The notes under the pieces are model-generated. The model was given only the letters and a program-made list of their open reading frames with translations, did not search any database and was not told the origin of the DNA. From positions 1-64,000 of the forward strand of contig NZ_CP022604.1 in the NCBI RefSeq assembly GCF_002278035.1: DNA of 64,000 nucleotides. The letters are read 5' to 3'. The position numbers were made by a program, and so were the translations under genes. Positions 55,633 to 64,000 of this stretch are shown here, one piece after another (the stretch's first letter is position 1; each line of letters starts with the position of its first letter). This DNA is from Ochrobactrum quorumnocens. GTDB lineage: Bacteria > Pseudomonadota > Alphaproteobacteria > Rhizobiales > Rhizobiaceae.

Positions 55633-57600
55633 ATGACTTGGAGTAACAGGACGATACAGGGAAGAAGTCTCATTGTGCTCGCGCTCGCGGTGCAATTTGC
55701 TTCAATGACGGTGTCGCCTGCATTGGCGTTCGAAATTTTTGGCGTCCGTCTTTGGGGTAAAGAGAAGACGGAAGATGCCGATGCGGTCATCTCTGATCCG
55801 AAACACTATTCAGTGAATGTAGAAGCGACAGGCAGTCGAAAGAATGCCGACGGCAGCGATGCGGATTTGAAATCTGTTATTGAAGGCGCATCCGGTCTGG
55901 TTTCAGACGAGGATAAGCCCGCCTCAGGTTCCGCTGGACTGCTTGCCAAGGCACGCGGTGATTACCGCCGTATCCTGTCGTCGCTTTATGGCGAAGGGCG
56001 CTATGGCGGCACGATTTCCCTCAAGGTTGATGGACGCGAAGCCAACGACATTCCCGTAGATGCGGATATTCCCGACAATGCCAAAATCGATATTTCAGTC
56101 GATCCCGGTCCGCAGTTTTTGTTCTCGCGTACGGCAATTTCCAATATCGCGCCACCACCTGTCGATAAGAAAGACAAGGTGCAATCGCCTGAAGAAGCAG
56201 GTTTCGCACCGGGCAAAGTTGCACGTTCCGGTACAATCCTGAAAGCTGAACGTCTCGCGGTTGAAGCGTGGCGTCAGCAAGGCTATGCGAAAGCCAAGGT
56301 GACAGGCGAAGATATCGTCGCCGATCACGATGGAAACACGCTTGCAGCCGACGTATCACTCGATCCTGGTCGCAAGGCACATTATGGCCCTGTAAGCGTG
56401 GTGGGTACTGCGCGTATGGACCCGCAATTCATCGCCTGGATGACAGGATTGAAACCGGGGCAGGAATATGATCCAGACGATATTGAGAAGGCGAAGAAGC
56501 GTCTTGGACGCATGGAAGTCTTCCGTGCAATGAATTTTGAGGAAGCCGAGCAGATTGAACCGGATGGCAATCTGCCGATGACGCTCAATGTTCAGGAGCG
56601 CAAACCACGCCGCTTTGGCTTTGGTGCTGAATATTCGACGCTCGATGGTTTTGGTGTGACAGGATATTGGATGCATCGCAACCTGTTTGGCAAAGGCGAG
56701 CGTCTGCGCTTTGATGCCAAGGTCAGCGGTGTCGGTGGCTCGCAGGACAACTCGTTCGATCCGGCCAACTTCACCTATATGGTTGGCACAAGCTTCACGA
56801 AGCCGGGCGTTTTCACACCGGATACGGATTTCGTGGCCGCACTTGATGCCAAGCGCGAAGTGCTCGACGCTTATACCGAAACCTCGATCAACGCGAAAAC
56901 CGGGTTTACGCAGATTTTCAGCGATGAGCTTTCAGGTGCGCTTTATGCCAAGGCGAGCCATGGCCGCTTCGATGACGATTATTTCGGAACACGCGAATTC
57001 ACGACCGGCGGGCTTGAAGGCAATCTCCTTTATGATGGCCGTAACAACAAGCCTGATCCAAGCTCCGGCGTTTATCTCGAAGGCAATGTTCAACCGTTCT
57101 ACGAATTCCAGCGGGGCAATTTTGCGACCCGTTTCACCGCGGAAGGCCGTGCCTATTACGGTTTTGGCGCAACAAACCGCGTGATTCTTGCAGGCCGCGT
57201 GAAAGTTGGTTCTATCGTCGGTGCGGAGATTGAAGATCTCCCACCGAATCAGCTCTTCCTTGCAGGCGGCGGCGGTTCAATCCGTGGCTATTCCTATCGT
57301 GGCGTTGGTGTTGAAACATCGACTGGTGACGTTATCGGTGGTCGCTCTCTGGTCGAGGCATCGGGCGAAGTACGCACACGCGTAACCGATTCCATCGGTG
57401 TGGTCGGCTTTGTCGATGCGGGCTATGTGGGCGAGCAATCCTATCCAGATTTTTCGGAAGAAATGCGTATCGGCGCGGGCTTGGGTCTGCGCTACCTGAC
57501 GGGGCTTGGACCTATCCGTCTTGACGTCGCACTTCCACTTAACCGCCGCTCGGGCGATCCGAGCTATGCGTTCTACGTAGGCATAGGACAGGCGTTTTGA
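55633..57600 (+). CDS. tamA: Autotransporter assembly outer-membrane protein TamA
   Basis: TamA is a BamA-like outer-membrane barrel that works with inner-membrane-anchored TamB. The 655-residue product has a signal peptide (cleavage likely after ALA), three POTRA domains (about residues 60-310) and a C-terminal barrel with LFLAGGGGSIRGYSYRGVG, the conserved RGY motif of Omp85 proteins, and a C-terminal aromatic residue (GIGQAF). tamB starts inside its stop codon (TTGA), so the two are translationally coupled. Confidence 0.94.
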   Translation: MTWSNRTIQGRSLIVLALAVQFASMTVSPALAFEIFGVRLWGKEKTEDADAVISDPKHYSVNVEATGSRKNADGSDADLKSVIEGASGLVSDEDKPASGSAGLLAKARGDYRRILSSLYGEGRYGGTISLKVDGREANDIPVDADIPDNAKIDISVDPGPQFLFSRTAISNIAPPPVDKKDKVQSPEEAGFAPGKVARSGTILKAERLAVEAWRQQGYAKAKVTGEDIVADHDGNTLAADVSLDPGRKAHYGPVSVVGTARMDPQFIAWMTGLKPGQEYDPDDIEKAKKRLGRMEVFRAMNFEEAEQIEPDGNLPMTLNVQERKPRRFGFGAEYSTLDGFGVTGYWMHRNLFGKGERLRFDAKVSGVGGSQDNSFDPANFTYMVGTSFTKPGVFTPDTDFVAALDAKREVLDAYTETSINAKTGFTQIFSDELSGALYAKASHGRFDDDYFGTREFTTGGLEGNLLYDGRNNKPDPSSGVYLEGNVQPFYEFQRGNFATRFTAEGRAYYGFGATNRVILAGRVKVGSIVGAEIEDLPPNQLFLAGGGGSIRGYSYRGVGVETSTGDVIGGRSLVEASGEVRTRVTDSIGVVGFVDAGYVGEQSYPDFSEEMRIGAGLGLRYLTGLGPIRLDVALPLNRRSGDPSYAFYVGIGQAF

Positions 57601-60600
57601 CCAGATTTCTCGCACTCTTAGCCTTCATTCTCTTTGCCATTCCTGTGGTCGCGCAGGAGCAGGCGGAAGAAGAGAAGTCGTATTTTATTTCTTTTGTGGA
57701 GAGCAAACTTTCCGCACCGAACCGTCGCATCCAGTTTTCGGGCTTGAGTGGCCTTCTGTCGTCTGAAGCAAGTGTTGGCGCTATAACCATTGCCGACCGT
57801 GAAGGCGTGTGGCTGCGTATCGAGAATGCCAAGCTCAACTGGAGCCGTACGGCACTCTTCACTGGTCGCCTGAGCATCCAGTCGTTGGTGGCCGAGCGTA
57901 TCGATATCATCCGCAAGCCATTGCCGGACAACAGCCTGCCATCGCCGGAATCGTCAAGCTTCAGCCTGCCGGAGCTACCGCTCTCGGTCAATATAGATAG
58001 TCTCGATGTGGCGCGCTTGCATTTTGGGCAGGATATTTTTGGGCTTCAGTCGGAAGTATCACTCAACGGCAATCTGTCGCTCGCCGACGGATCGTTGAAT
58101 TCAGCCTTTGATATCAAGCGTCTTGATGGGCCGGGCGGCAATTTTGCGCTCAGAGCGGCTTATGCCAATGCCGATCAGAAGCTTGATCTTGATCTCAAAG
58201 TCGCAGAGCCTGCCAATGGCATCGTCGCCAATCTGCTCAATATCGATGGACGCCCGCCGGTTGATCTCACTTTGACGGGTAAGGGAACGCTTGACGATCT
58301 CAAGATTGACCTGGCACTTGATACCAATCGCAATCGCACGCTGACAGGTGGCTTCACATTGGCGCGTCAGGCCGATGGCCGCGTCTTTGCAACTCGTGTG
58401 GATGGTCCGATCGCTGTTTTGGTTCCTCCGGCATTTCGCGACTTCTTTGGTGCTGAAACTGCCTTGTCTGCGAACGGTTTTCTGAAAGATGGTGGTGGTT
58501 TCCGCCTTGACGATCTGGCGTTGACGACGGCTGCATTGAAGGTGAAAGCCTCTGCGGAATCGGGCAGCGATGGCTTTCTGAACAAGCTGCGCGTTGATGC
58601 GAATATTCAGGATGATAGCAAGGGGCAGGTGCTCTTGCCGGTCAAGGGTGGTGAGACAACCATCAACAATGCAACGCTTCAGATTGCTTACGGCGACCGT
58701 CCGACCAATGACTGGACCGGAAAGCTTGCGATTGCTGGCTTCAAGAATGCGACTGTTTCCGCGTCGAGCATCGCGCTCGACATGGGTGGCGCTGCTGAAA
58801 ACCTCAACGATGCCGCCAATCGCCGTGTAACCTTTGATGTTAAGGGCGGCGTGAGCGGTATCGATGCGACAGACGCAAAAATTGCTGAGGCGCTTGGCGA
58901 CAAAATTGATCTGGCGATCGCAGGTGGCTGGCGTGCCGGTACTGCTGTCGATCTTGACAAAGCAAGCATCGAAGGCAACGGCCTCAGCTTAGAGCTTCAG
59001 GGTAAGATCAATGATTTTGTTTTCAACGGCGATATTCTCGCTAAGGTCGCAAGCCTCGCGCCTTATGGTGCGCTGGCCGATCGCGATCTGGCGGGCAGCA
59101 TTGATGTGAAGGCATCAGGCAATCTTAGCCCGATCAGCGGTGCGTTTGACTTTATGCTGGATGGCAACGCACAGAATATGCGCACCGGCACGGAAGCGGT
59201 CGACAATATTCTTGACGGCAATGTTCAGCTGAGCGGTGGAATCGCAAGAAGCGCACAAGGGTTTTCTGCGCGCAATTTTCGCATCGGCAACGAGCTGAGC
59301 GAAATTACCGCTAATGGCTCTTTCGCATCCGACAAAGCCGATTTCGATTTTGGCGTCGCGCTGTCTGATCTCAAGCTTCTGTCTGACAAAGCCTCCGGTC
59401 GCATGACGATCAAAGGCAGCGCGCGCGGCGAGGACAAGCTGATTGCACTGGCACTGCGCGCCGATGCTCCACAAGGGGCGCTTGCGGACCGCAAGCTTTC
59501 CGAAGGGGCTCTTGATTTCAACGCGCTTCTGGATGGCAATGCAACTACGGGTGCATCGCTTTCAGGCAAGCTTGCAGGCGGTGCATTCCTTAATGGAGAA
59601 CGCGTCGATATCGGGTCGCTGATCGATATCGTCAATGACGAGAAGCGTCTGACGAACCTCGTCTTCAACGCAGGTGGCGCGCATCTTTCGGGCAATTTCA
59701 CACAGAACGCCAAGGGACTGCTGGCTGGTCAGTTAAATGTGGATGCGCCGGATATTTCGACGGCTGCCGCCCTTTTCCTTGCCGATGCAACAGGCGCTGC
59801 GAATGCCGACATCACGCTAGATGCAAATGGCGAGCGCCAGAATGCGACCGTCAATGCCAAGGCCAGTGGTCTGAAGATCAACGGCAATCACATTGCGTCT
59901 GCTGACATCGCGCTTACAGCACAAGACCTGTTCGGTGTTCCGGTTGTGGATGGTGCCGCGGGTGCCCGCGACATTCTGGTAGGCACTTTTGGGATCGATA
60001 ATTTCGATGCCAAGGCCAATGCAACCGGCACAAAGACTGATTTTACGGCCAGCACCAAACTCAAAATTGGTACGGTTGCGAATGCTGCCGGCTCACTTGA
60101 ACCCAAGGACGGCGGGTTTGAACTGGGGCTGACATCGGCCGACGTGAAGCAGGGCGCATTGTCAGCAACGCTTGCGGCACCTGCAACCATTGCCATGAAG
60201 GGAAGCGACATCTCGTTTGGCGATATCATCGTCAATACGGGTGACGGTCAGGTCAAGGTCAATGGTGCAATCGGAGAGCGTCTTGATCTTTCGGTTGCTC
60301 TTTCCAATCTGCCGCTTGCACTTGCCAATACATTCAAACCTGAGCTTGGCCTCGGCGGTACGATCAACGGTACGGCACGCGTCACAGGTACGCGTGAAAA
60401 GCCAAATGCGGCTTTCGATATTGCTGCGCGCGGCTTGACTGCGGCTGAGCTGAAAAATCAAGGCATCGCACCACTTAATGCGGATGCAAAGGGCAGCTCC
60501 GACAACAATCGTCTGAATGTTGATGCCCATGTCACGGGCGGAGGCGGCATCGATGTCACTGCGAAGGGCGGAGTACCGCTTGGGCAGGGCGACATGGCGG

Positions 60601-62219
60601 TCGATATCAATCTCGCCAATCTGCCGCTGACTGCTCTTAATGGTGCCGTTAAGGGGCAGGACCTTGCCGGCAATGTAACAGGCACGGCGCGCATTACAGG
60701 CCCTCTCACCAATCCAGCCGCAAGCTTTAATCTGCGTGGCACAGGTTTGGCGGCAAAACCTCTGCGCGATAATGGCCTAGCACCTTTGAGCCTTCAGGCT
60801 GCAGGAAATTACGCCGCTAAGGCCGTCGATATTTCCTCGCTGACAGTTGATGGCCCGCAGGGCCTCAATGTTACCGCAAACGGCAAGGTGCCGTTCTCAG
60901 GACAGGGGCTCGGTGTGAATGTTTCGGGCAGCTTGCCTCTGGCGCTCGCCAATCGCTTCCTCGCGGATCGCGGTGCGCAGGCAAGTGGTACGCTGTCGCT
61001 CACAGCAAGTGTTTCGGGTGGCTTTGATAAGCCGCAGCTGCGCGGTATGTTCTCGACGTCTGGCGCACAGTTCATTGATCCTGAAACTAATGTTCGCCTC
61101 AACAACATCAATGTCATGGGGGCGATGGAGGGTGAGACCATTACACTCCGTCAGGTCAATGCAGCTTTTGGCAGCGGTGGCGCAATTTCTGCGACCGGCA
61201 CGATCTCGACCAATGCAGCGGCCAATTTCCCTGCCTATATCGACATCAAGCTTGACCGTGCTCGCTACGCGGACGGCAAGCTGGTAGTCGCGACCGTCAA
61301 TGGCGGCATCTCGATCACCGGCCCGCTGATGCGCGATCCGCTGATTTCAGGCCGTATTGATGTTGATCGTGCCGAGATTACGGTTCCAGAAAATCTCGGC
61401 GGCGGAGCGGCTTACGTTCCTGTTCGCCATATAAATACGCCAAAGAATGTTCAGGCAACGCTCGATCGTGCCAAGGTAGAGACGCGCCGCAGCAGGGTGC
61501 CAACACCGACAGCACGTCCAACAGTGCCACGTCTCGATGTCACTGTGAACGCGCCAAACCAGATCTTTGTGCGGGGTCGCGGCCTCGATACGGAATTGGG
61601 TGGACGCGTTCGTTTGACCGGACCTGTGACGGATATCAAACCGGTGGGTTCGTTCGACCTGATCCGTGGCCGCATCGGCATTCTTGGTCAGCGCATTACC
61701 TTTGATGAAGGTCACGTAACGCTGGTGGGTGATCTTAATCCGCAGCTTAATTTCGTTGCGCGCAGCGAAGGTGATGATATTACGGCCATTGTGACAGTCA
61801 CTGGCACGGTCGACAATCTCAATATCGTCTTCTCTTCCTCGCCGGAACTGCCGCAGGATGAAGTGCTTGCTCATCTCATCTTTAAGCGCTCGATTGGCGA
61901 ATTGTCGGCCTTCCAGATTGCGCAGCTCGCAGCCGCAGCGGCCGAACTTGCTGGCGGTTCCAACAACTCGCTGATGGGCAAACTGCGCCAGGGAACGGGC
62001 TTAGACGATATTGATGTCGTAACCGACAGCAAGGGCGAAACCGCTGTACGCGCCGGTCGTTATATTCGCGATAATATCTATCTTGGCGTGGAAGCTGGTT
62101 CCGGCGGTTCGACCAAGGGCACCGTCAATCTCGACATTTCCAGAAACCTCAAGGTCAAGGGTGCTTTGGGATCGGAAGGCGATTCCAGCGGCGGTATTTT
62201 CTATGAAAAAGATTATTGA
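57597..62219 (+). CDS. tamB: Translocation and assembly module protein TamB
   Basis: TamB spans the periplasm and is linked to outer-membrane protein insertion and, in recent work, to phospholipid transport. The 1540-residue product begins with a signal-anchor (FLALLAFILFAIPVV) and then has a long repetitive beta-rich body and a C-terminal TamB (DUF490) domain with FDLIRGRIGILGQRITFDEG and SSSPELPQDEVLAHLIFKRS. The start is a TTG overlapping the tamA stop; no ATG lies near enough to keep the anchor. A strong terminator follows. Confidence 0.94.
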   Translation: MTRFLALLAFILFAIPVVAQEQAEEEKSYFISFVESKLSAPNRRIQFSGLSGLLSSEASVGAITIADREGVWLRIENAKLNWSRTALFTGRLSIQSLVAERIDIIRKPLPDNSLPSPESSSFSLPELPLSVNIDSLDVARLHFGQDIFGLQSEVSLNGNLSLADGSLNSAFDIKRLDGPGGNFALRAAYANADQKLDLDLKVAEPANGIVANLLNIDGRPPVDLTLTGKGTLDDLKIDLALDTNRNRTLTGGFTLARQADGRVFATRVDGPIAVLVPPAFRDFFGAETALSANGFLKDGGGFRLDDLALTTAALKVKASAESGSDGFLNKLRVDANIQDDSKGQVLLPVKGGETTINNATLQIAYGDRPTNDWTGKLAIAGFKNATVSASSIALDMGGAAENLNDAANRRVTFDVKGGVSGIDATDAKIAEALGDKIDLAIAGGWRAGTAVDLDKASIEGNGLSLELQGKINDFVFNGDILAKVASLAPYGALADRDLAGSIDVKASGNLSPISGAFDFMLDGNAQNMRTGTEAVDNILDGNVQLSGGIARSAQGFSARNFRIGNELSEITANGSFASDKADFDFGVALSDLKLLSDKASGRMTIKGSARGEDKLIALALRADAPQGALADRKLSEGALDFNALLDGNATTGASLSGKLAGGAFLNGERVDIGSLIDIVNDEKRLTNLVFNAGGAHLSGNFTQNAKGLLAGQLNVDAPDISTAAALFLADATGAANADITLDANGERQNATVNAKASGLKINGNHIASADIALTAQDLFGVPVVDGAAGARDILVGTFGIDNFDAKANATGTKTDFTASTKLKIGTVANAAGSLEPKDGGFELGLTSADVKQGALSATLAAPATIAMKGSDISFGDIIVNTGDGQVKVNGAIGERLDLSVALSNLPLALANTFKPELGLGGTINGTARVTGTREKPNAAFDIAARGLTAAELKNQGIAPLNADAKGSSDNNRLNVDAHVTGGGGIDVTAKGGVPLGQGDMAVDINLANLPLTALNGAVKGQDLAGNVTGTARITGPLTNPAASFNLRGTGLAAKPLRDNGLAPLSLQAAGNYAAKAVDISSLTVDGPQGLNVTANGKVPFSGQGLGVNVSGSLPLALANRFLADRGAQASGTLSLTASVSGGFDKPQLRGMFSTSGAQFIDPETNVRLNNINVMGAMEGETITLRQVNAAFGSGGAISATGTISTNAAANFPAYIDIKLDRARYADGKLVVATVNGGISITGPLMRDPLISGRIDVDRAEITVPENLGGGAAYVPVRHINTPKNVQATLDRAKVETRRSRVPTPTARPTVPRLDVTVNAPNQIFVRGRGLDTELGGRVRLTGPVTDIKPVGSFDLIRGRIGILGQRITFDEGHVTLVGDLNPQLNFVARSEGDDITAIVTVTGTVDNLNIVFSSSPELPQDEVLAHLIFKRSIGELSAFQIAQLAAAAAELAGGSNNSLMGKLRQGTGLDDIDVVTDSKGETAVRAGRYIRDNIYLGVEAGSGGSTKGTVNLDISRNLKVKGALGSEGDSSGGIFYEKDY

Positions 62220-62240
62220 TTGATCGGCAGAATTTGATCA

Positions 62241-62270
62241 AAAAGGCCGGGCTCATGCCCGGCCTTTTTT
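62241..62270 (+). terminator. tamAB terminator
   Basis: Perfect 12-bp stem AAAAGGCCGGGC / GCCCGGCCTTTT, loop TCAT, with a run of six Ts. Confidence 0.95.
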
Positions 62271-62321
62271 ATTAATCAACAATTGGCGGCAACCATTTTT
62301 CTTAACGTTTACGCGAGTGGA

Positions 62322-62337
62322 TTAACGCTTCCTCAAC
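62322..62337 (+). promoter_or_regulatory. Possible CtrA-like site upstream of the L,D-transpeptidase
   Basis: TTAA-CGCTTCC-TCAAC matches the CtrA box TTAA-N7-TTAAC with one mismatch, 69 bases before the gene start. A single match can occur by chance. Confidence 0.3.
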
Positions 62338-62405
62338 CATAAGGACGCAAATTGTCGAAACGATAAGAAGGCATTTTGCCGATTGTTTCGAGTTGGGCGA
62401 TTTGT

Positions 62406-63131
62406 ATGTCTAAGTTGAATGAGAAATTAAGCCGTCGTCATTTTCTGCTCGGTACGGGTGCTGTCTTGCTGGGTGGCGTTACGGGCTGTTCACAAACGAT
62501 GGACATGTCTGCATTCCAGATGAACGTCGATCCGATGTCCACCGGCGGCATTACACCGATGCGTCCGCAAATTAGCGTGGACAAGGCGATCACTACGCCT
62601 GACGTGATGTATGCGGCGGTGCAGGAAGGGCAATATGCGCTTCCAGCGATTCCTTATGCCAAAGTGCCGAAAGAATTCCGTCGCCAGATAGTGCCGGATC
62701 CGACAGGCGAAGCGCCGGGAACGATTGTGGTCAGCACCAAGGACCACTTCCTATACTACGTGCTCCCTGGTGGTGAAGCGCTCCGTTATGGCGTTGGCAT
62801 CGGTAAGGCGGGCTTTGAATGGCAGGGCCGCGCCAATGTTCAGTACAAGAAGCAATGGCCGCGCTGGACGCCTCCGCCGGAAATGATCCAGCGCAGGCCA
62901 GACCTTGAAAAGTATCGCAACGGTCAGGAGCCGGGCCCGCAAAACCCGCTCGGCGCGCGTGCGCTTTATATCTTCCAGAATGGTCGCGACACGGGTTACC
63001 GCATCCACGGATCACCTGAATGGTGGTCGATTGGCCAGTCGATGTCGTCGGGCTGTATCCGCCTGATGAATCAGGACATCATTGATCTATATAATCGTGT
63101 TCAGGGAAAGGCACCGATCATCGTTGGATGA
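62406..63131 (+). CDS. L,D-transpeptidase (YkuD family), probable lipoprotein
   Basis: These enzymes make 3-3 cross-links in peptidoglycan or anchor proteins to it. The 241-residue product has a twin-arginine-like signal with a lipobox (SRRHFLLGTGAVLL, then GVTGC), and a YkuD domain with HGSPEWWSIGQSMSSGCIRL containing the catalytic histidine and Cys. In Brucella, such enzymes tether outer-membrane barrels to the wall. I chose the ATG at 62406; the frame has an earlier ATG at 62376 that would misplace the signal. It stands alone. Confidence 0.92.
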   Translation: MSKLNEKLSRRHFLLGTGAVLLGGVTGCSQTMDMSAFQMNVDPMSTGGITPMRPQISVDKAITTPDVMYAAVQEGQYALPAIPYAKVPKEFRRQIVPDPTGEAPGTIVVSTKDHFLYYVLPGGEALRYGVGIGKAGFEWQGRANVQYKKQWPRWTPPPEMIQRRPDLEKYRNGQEPGPQNPLGARALYIFQNGRDTGYRIHGSPEWWSIGQSMSSGCIRLMNQDIIDLYNRVQGKAPIIVG

Positions 63132-63158
63132 TCGGTGTTTCATCTCGCAAAAGAATTA

Positions 63159-63245
63159 GAGCGCATCCGGAAAAATTTGAAGCGGTTTTCGGATAAGACG
63201 CGCAAAGAGAAAAGAGCGTGTGCATTCAGGAAATGCACACGCTCT
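63159..63245. repeat. Composite intergenic repeat with perfect module-B hairpin
   Basis: Module A: GAGCGCATCCGGAAAAATTT through GGATAAGACGCGC (63159-63203). Module B: AGAGCGTGTGCATT / AATGCACACGCTCT, a perfect 14-bp stem with loop CAGGA (63213-63245). It probably also serves as terminator between the convergent genes. Confidence 0.8.
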
Positions 63246-63308
63246 AAAGTTTTCCGGGCTGACTGGAGGTCGTATTGCCCGGTTATTCGGATGCTTCGTT
63301 CGCGACGA

Positions 63309-63524
63309 TTATTCGTAACGACCTGTCTTGGCTGCTGTGTCGGCAAAAGCGACGAGGCGTGAAAGCTCAATCTTCATGCTATCCACTGAAGCGTGGAGTG
63401 TCTGTGATTTCGGGGCGGTCATATCTTGCGCCATCTGGGTGGATATTGCCGGCATGGCAAAGGATGCTGTCGTTAGAGCAATGGCTGCAACAAAGCCGAG
63501 GCGTCGTTCGGTTCTGGCTTGCAT
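63309..63524 (-). CDS. Small exported protein of unknown function
   Basis: A 71-residue frame with a likely signal peptide (FVAAIALTTASFAMPAIS) and a short, partly helical mature part of about 40 residues (SVDSMKIELSRLVAFADT). The ATG at 63524 has AGGAG seven bases upstream; codons further upstream are part of the ribosome-binding region. No family recognised. It is convergent with the L,D-transpeptidase gene. Confidence 0.6.
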   Translation of the reverse strand: MQARTERRLGFVAAIALTTASFAMPAISTQMAQDMTAPKSQTLHASVDSMKIELSRLVAFADTAAKTGRYE

Positions 63525-63590
63525 TTTGTTCTCCTCGCGCCGCAATGAGCGGTCTCAATCAAAGTGGTTTCCTACGCAGCGTTCCTGAAA

Positions 63591-63965
63591 TTAGTGAAAG
63601 GTCGCGCGACGGGTAATGTTCAAAGCAATGTCGATGGCATGGATCGGTATTGGCAACAAAGTCTGTCCGAAATCGGCCAATGTGTCGGCAAAATTGCGGG
63701 CCGCATCTGCCACATCGTCGCAACGCCGTTTACAGGCGATTGCCTCAAGGCAGGTATCGAGCAGCAAGCCATCCTGATTTTGGATACCTGAAATCAGGCC
63801 CAGCGTCAGACATTCCTCTCGGCACACATGGTGCGAGTCGAATGGAAAAGCTCTCAACTGACAGCTTGCACAATGGCGCAGCACACGAATAAACTGGGAA
63901 AGCTCGGCGATTGCACGCTTTGCTTCAGAGGTCCCAAGCACTTCCGAATAGAGGCCCCAGGTCAT
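63591..63965 (-). CDS. Small cysteine-rich protein of unknown function
   Basis: The 124-residue frame starts MTWGLYSEVLGTSEAKRAIA and contains several spaced cysteines: HCASC, VCREEC, DTCLEAIACKRRC. Sequence between them looks helical, and the frame has no better competitor on either strand. Spaced cysteines along helices occur in copper-storage proteins, but I cannot assign this protein to a family. A GGGAA lies just upstream of the ATG. It faces left and its promoter is near the window end. Confidence 0.6.
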   Translation of the reverse strand: MTWGLYSEVLGTSEAKRAIAELSQFIRVLRHCASCQLRAFPFDSHHVCREECLTLGLISGIQNQDGLLLDTCLEAIACKRRCDDVADAARNFADTLADFGQTLLPIPIHAIDIALNITRRATFH

Positions 63966-63984
63966 TTCCCAGGGAATGATCGAT

Positions 63985-64000
63985 CCGGTTTCAAAACCGG
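63985..64000. other. Palindrome at the window edge
   Basis: CCGGTTT-CA-AAACCGG, cut by the end of the window, so its full extent is unknown. It lies 20 bases upstream of the cysteine-rich gene start and may be part of its promoter or another repeat copy. Confidence 0.4.

Noticed and set aside
63132..63265. CRISPR-like repeats
   Set aside because: The palindromes are single composite intergenic repeats, not a regularly spaced array.

Overview
The window reads as a chromosomal segment of an alphaproteobacterium of the Brucella/Ochrobactrum group (Brucellaceae). This is inferred from dnaA-dnaN-recF opening the window, a yej oligopeptide transporter operon with two binding proteins, the aroA-cmk-rpsA block, Rhizobiales-type sequence variants (a cysteine-free FYDLN protein, a DnaX that has lost most of its zinc cysteines) and many copies of a short palindromic intergenic repeat. 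The first base is the A of the dnaA start codon, which suggests a chromosome rotated to dnaA. No phage, insertion sequence or CRISPR array was seen. No species call is possible from sequence reading alone.

Layout: 1-4048 replication and repair (dnaA, dnaN, recF). 4095-7018 a tightly overlapping run: a MoeB/ThiF/HesA-like adenylyltransferase, a GNAT acetyltransferase and a split aconitase-X pair. 7020-15800 (minus) a six-gene operon: two peptide-binding proteins, YejB, YejE, YejF and a GhrA-like dehydrogenase. 15943-18544 a membrane-anchored cytochrome c, kdsB and pheA. 18626-23178 nudC, a HIT protein, the SRP RNA gene, dnaX, ybaB and recR. 23206-27841 a lytic transglycosylase, glutathione-independent formaldehyde dehydrogenase and a divergent LysR/YeiH pair. 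28059-31974 (minus) aroA-cmk-rpsA. 32361-34325 a FYDLN acidic protein, tRNA-Ala(GGC) and an AT-rich acyltransferase gene. 34467-42989 acetoacetyl-CoA synthetase followed by five leucine catabolism genes, then a branched-chain amino acid binding protein (43321-44427). 44518-47506 small or poorly characterised genes. 48128-52185 the cyoABCD quinol oxidase operon. 52350-55112 an SDR/XRE divergent pair and an SH3 secreted protein. 55633-62219 tamA-tamB. 62406-64000 an L,D-transpeptidase and two small hypothetical genes.

Functional links: the leucine cluster can take isovaleryl-CoA to acetyl-CoA plus acetoacetate, and the adjacent acetoacetyl-CoA synthetase reactivates the acetoacetate. TamA and TamB together form an outer-membrane assembly module. 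The yej operon imports peptides.

The most interesting non-coding signals are two related, apparently unannotated hairpin elements just downstream of cyoD and of the SH3 gene. Both carry C/U-rich (anti-Shine-Dalgarno-like) loops, share the nonamer TCCGCGGCT and the tail TCATTTTG, and look like paralogous small RNAs. An orphan terminator near 45.9 kb, a long perfect hairpin between cyoA and cyoB, and leader hairpins before tRNA-Ala and rpsA are also worth checking.
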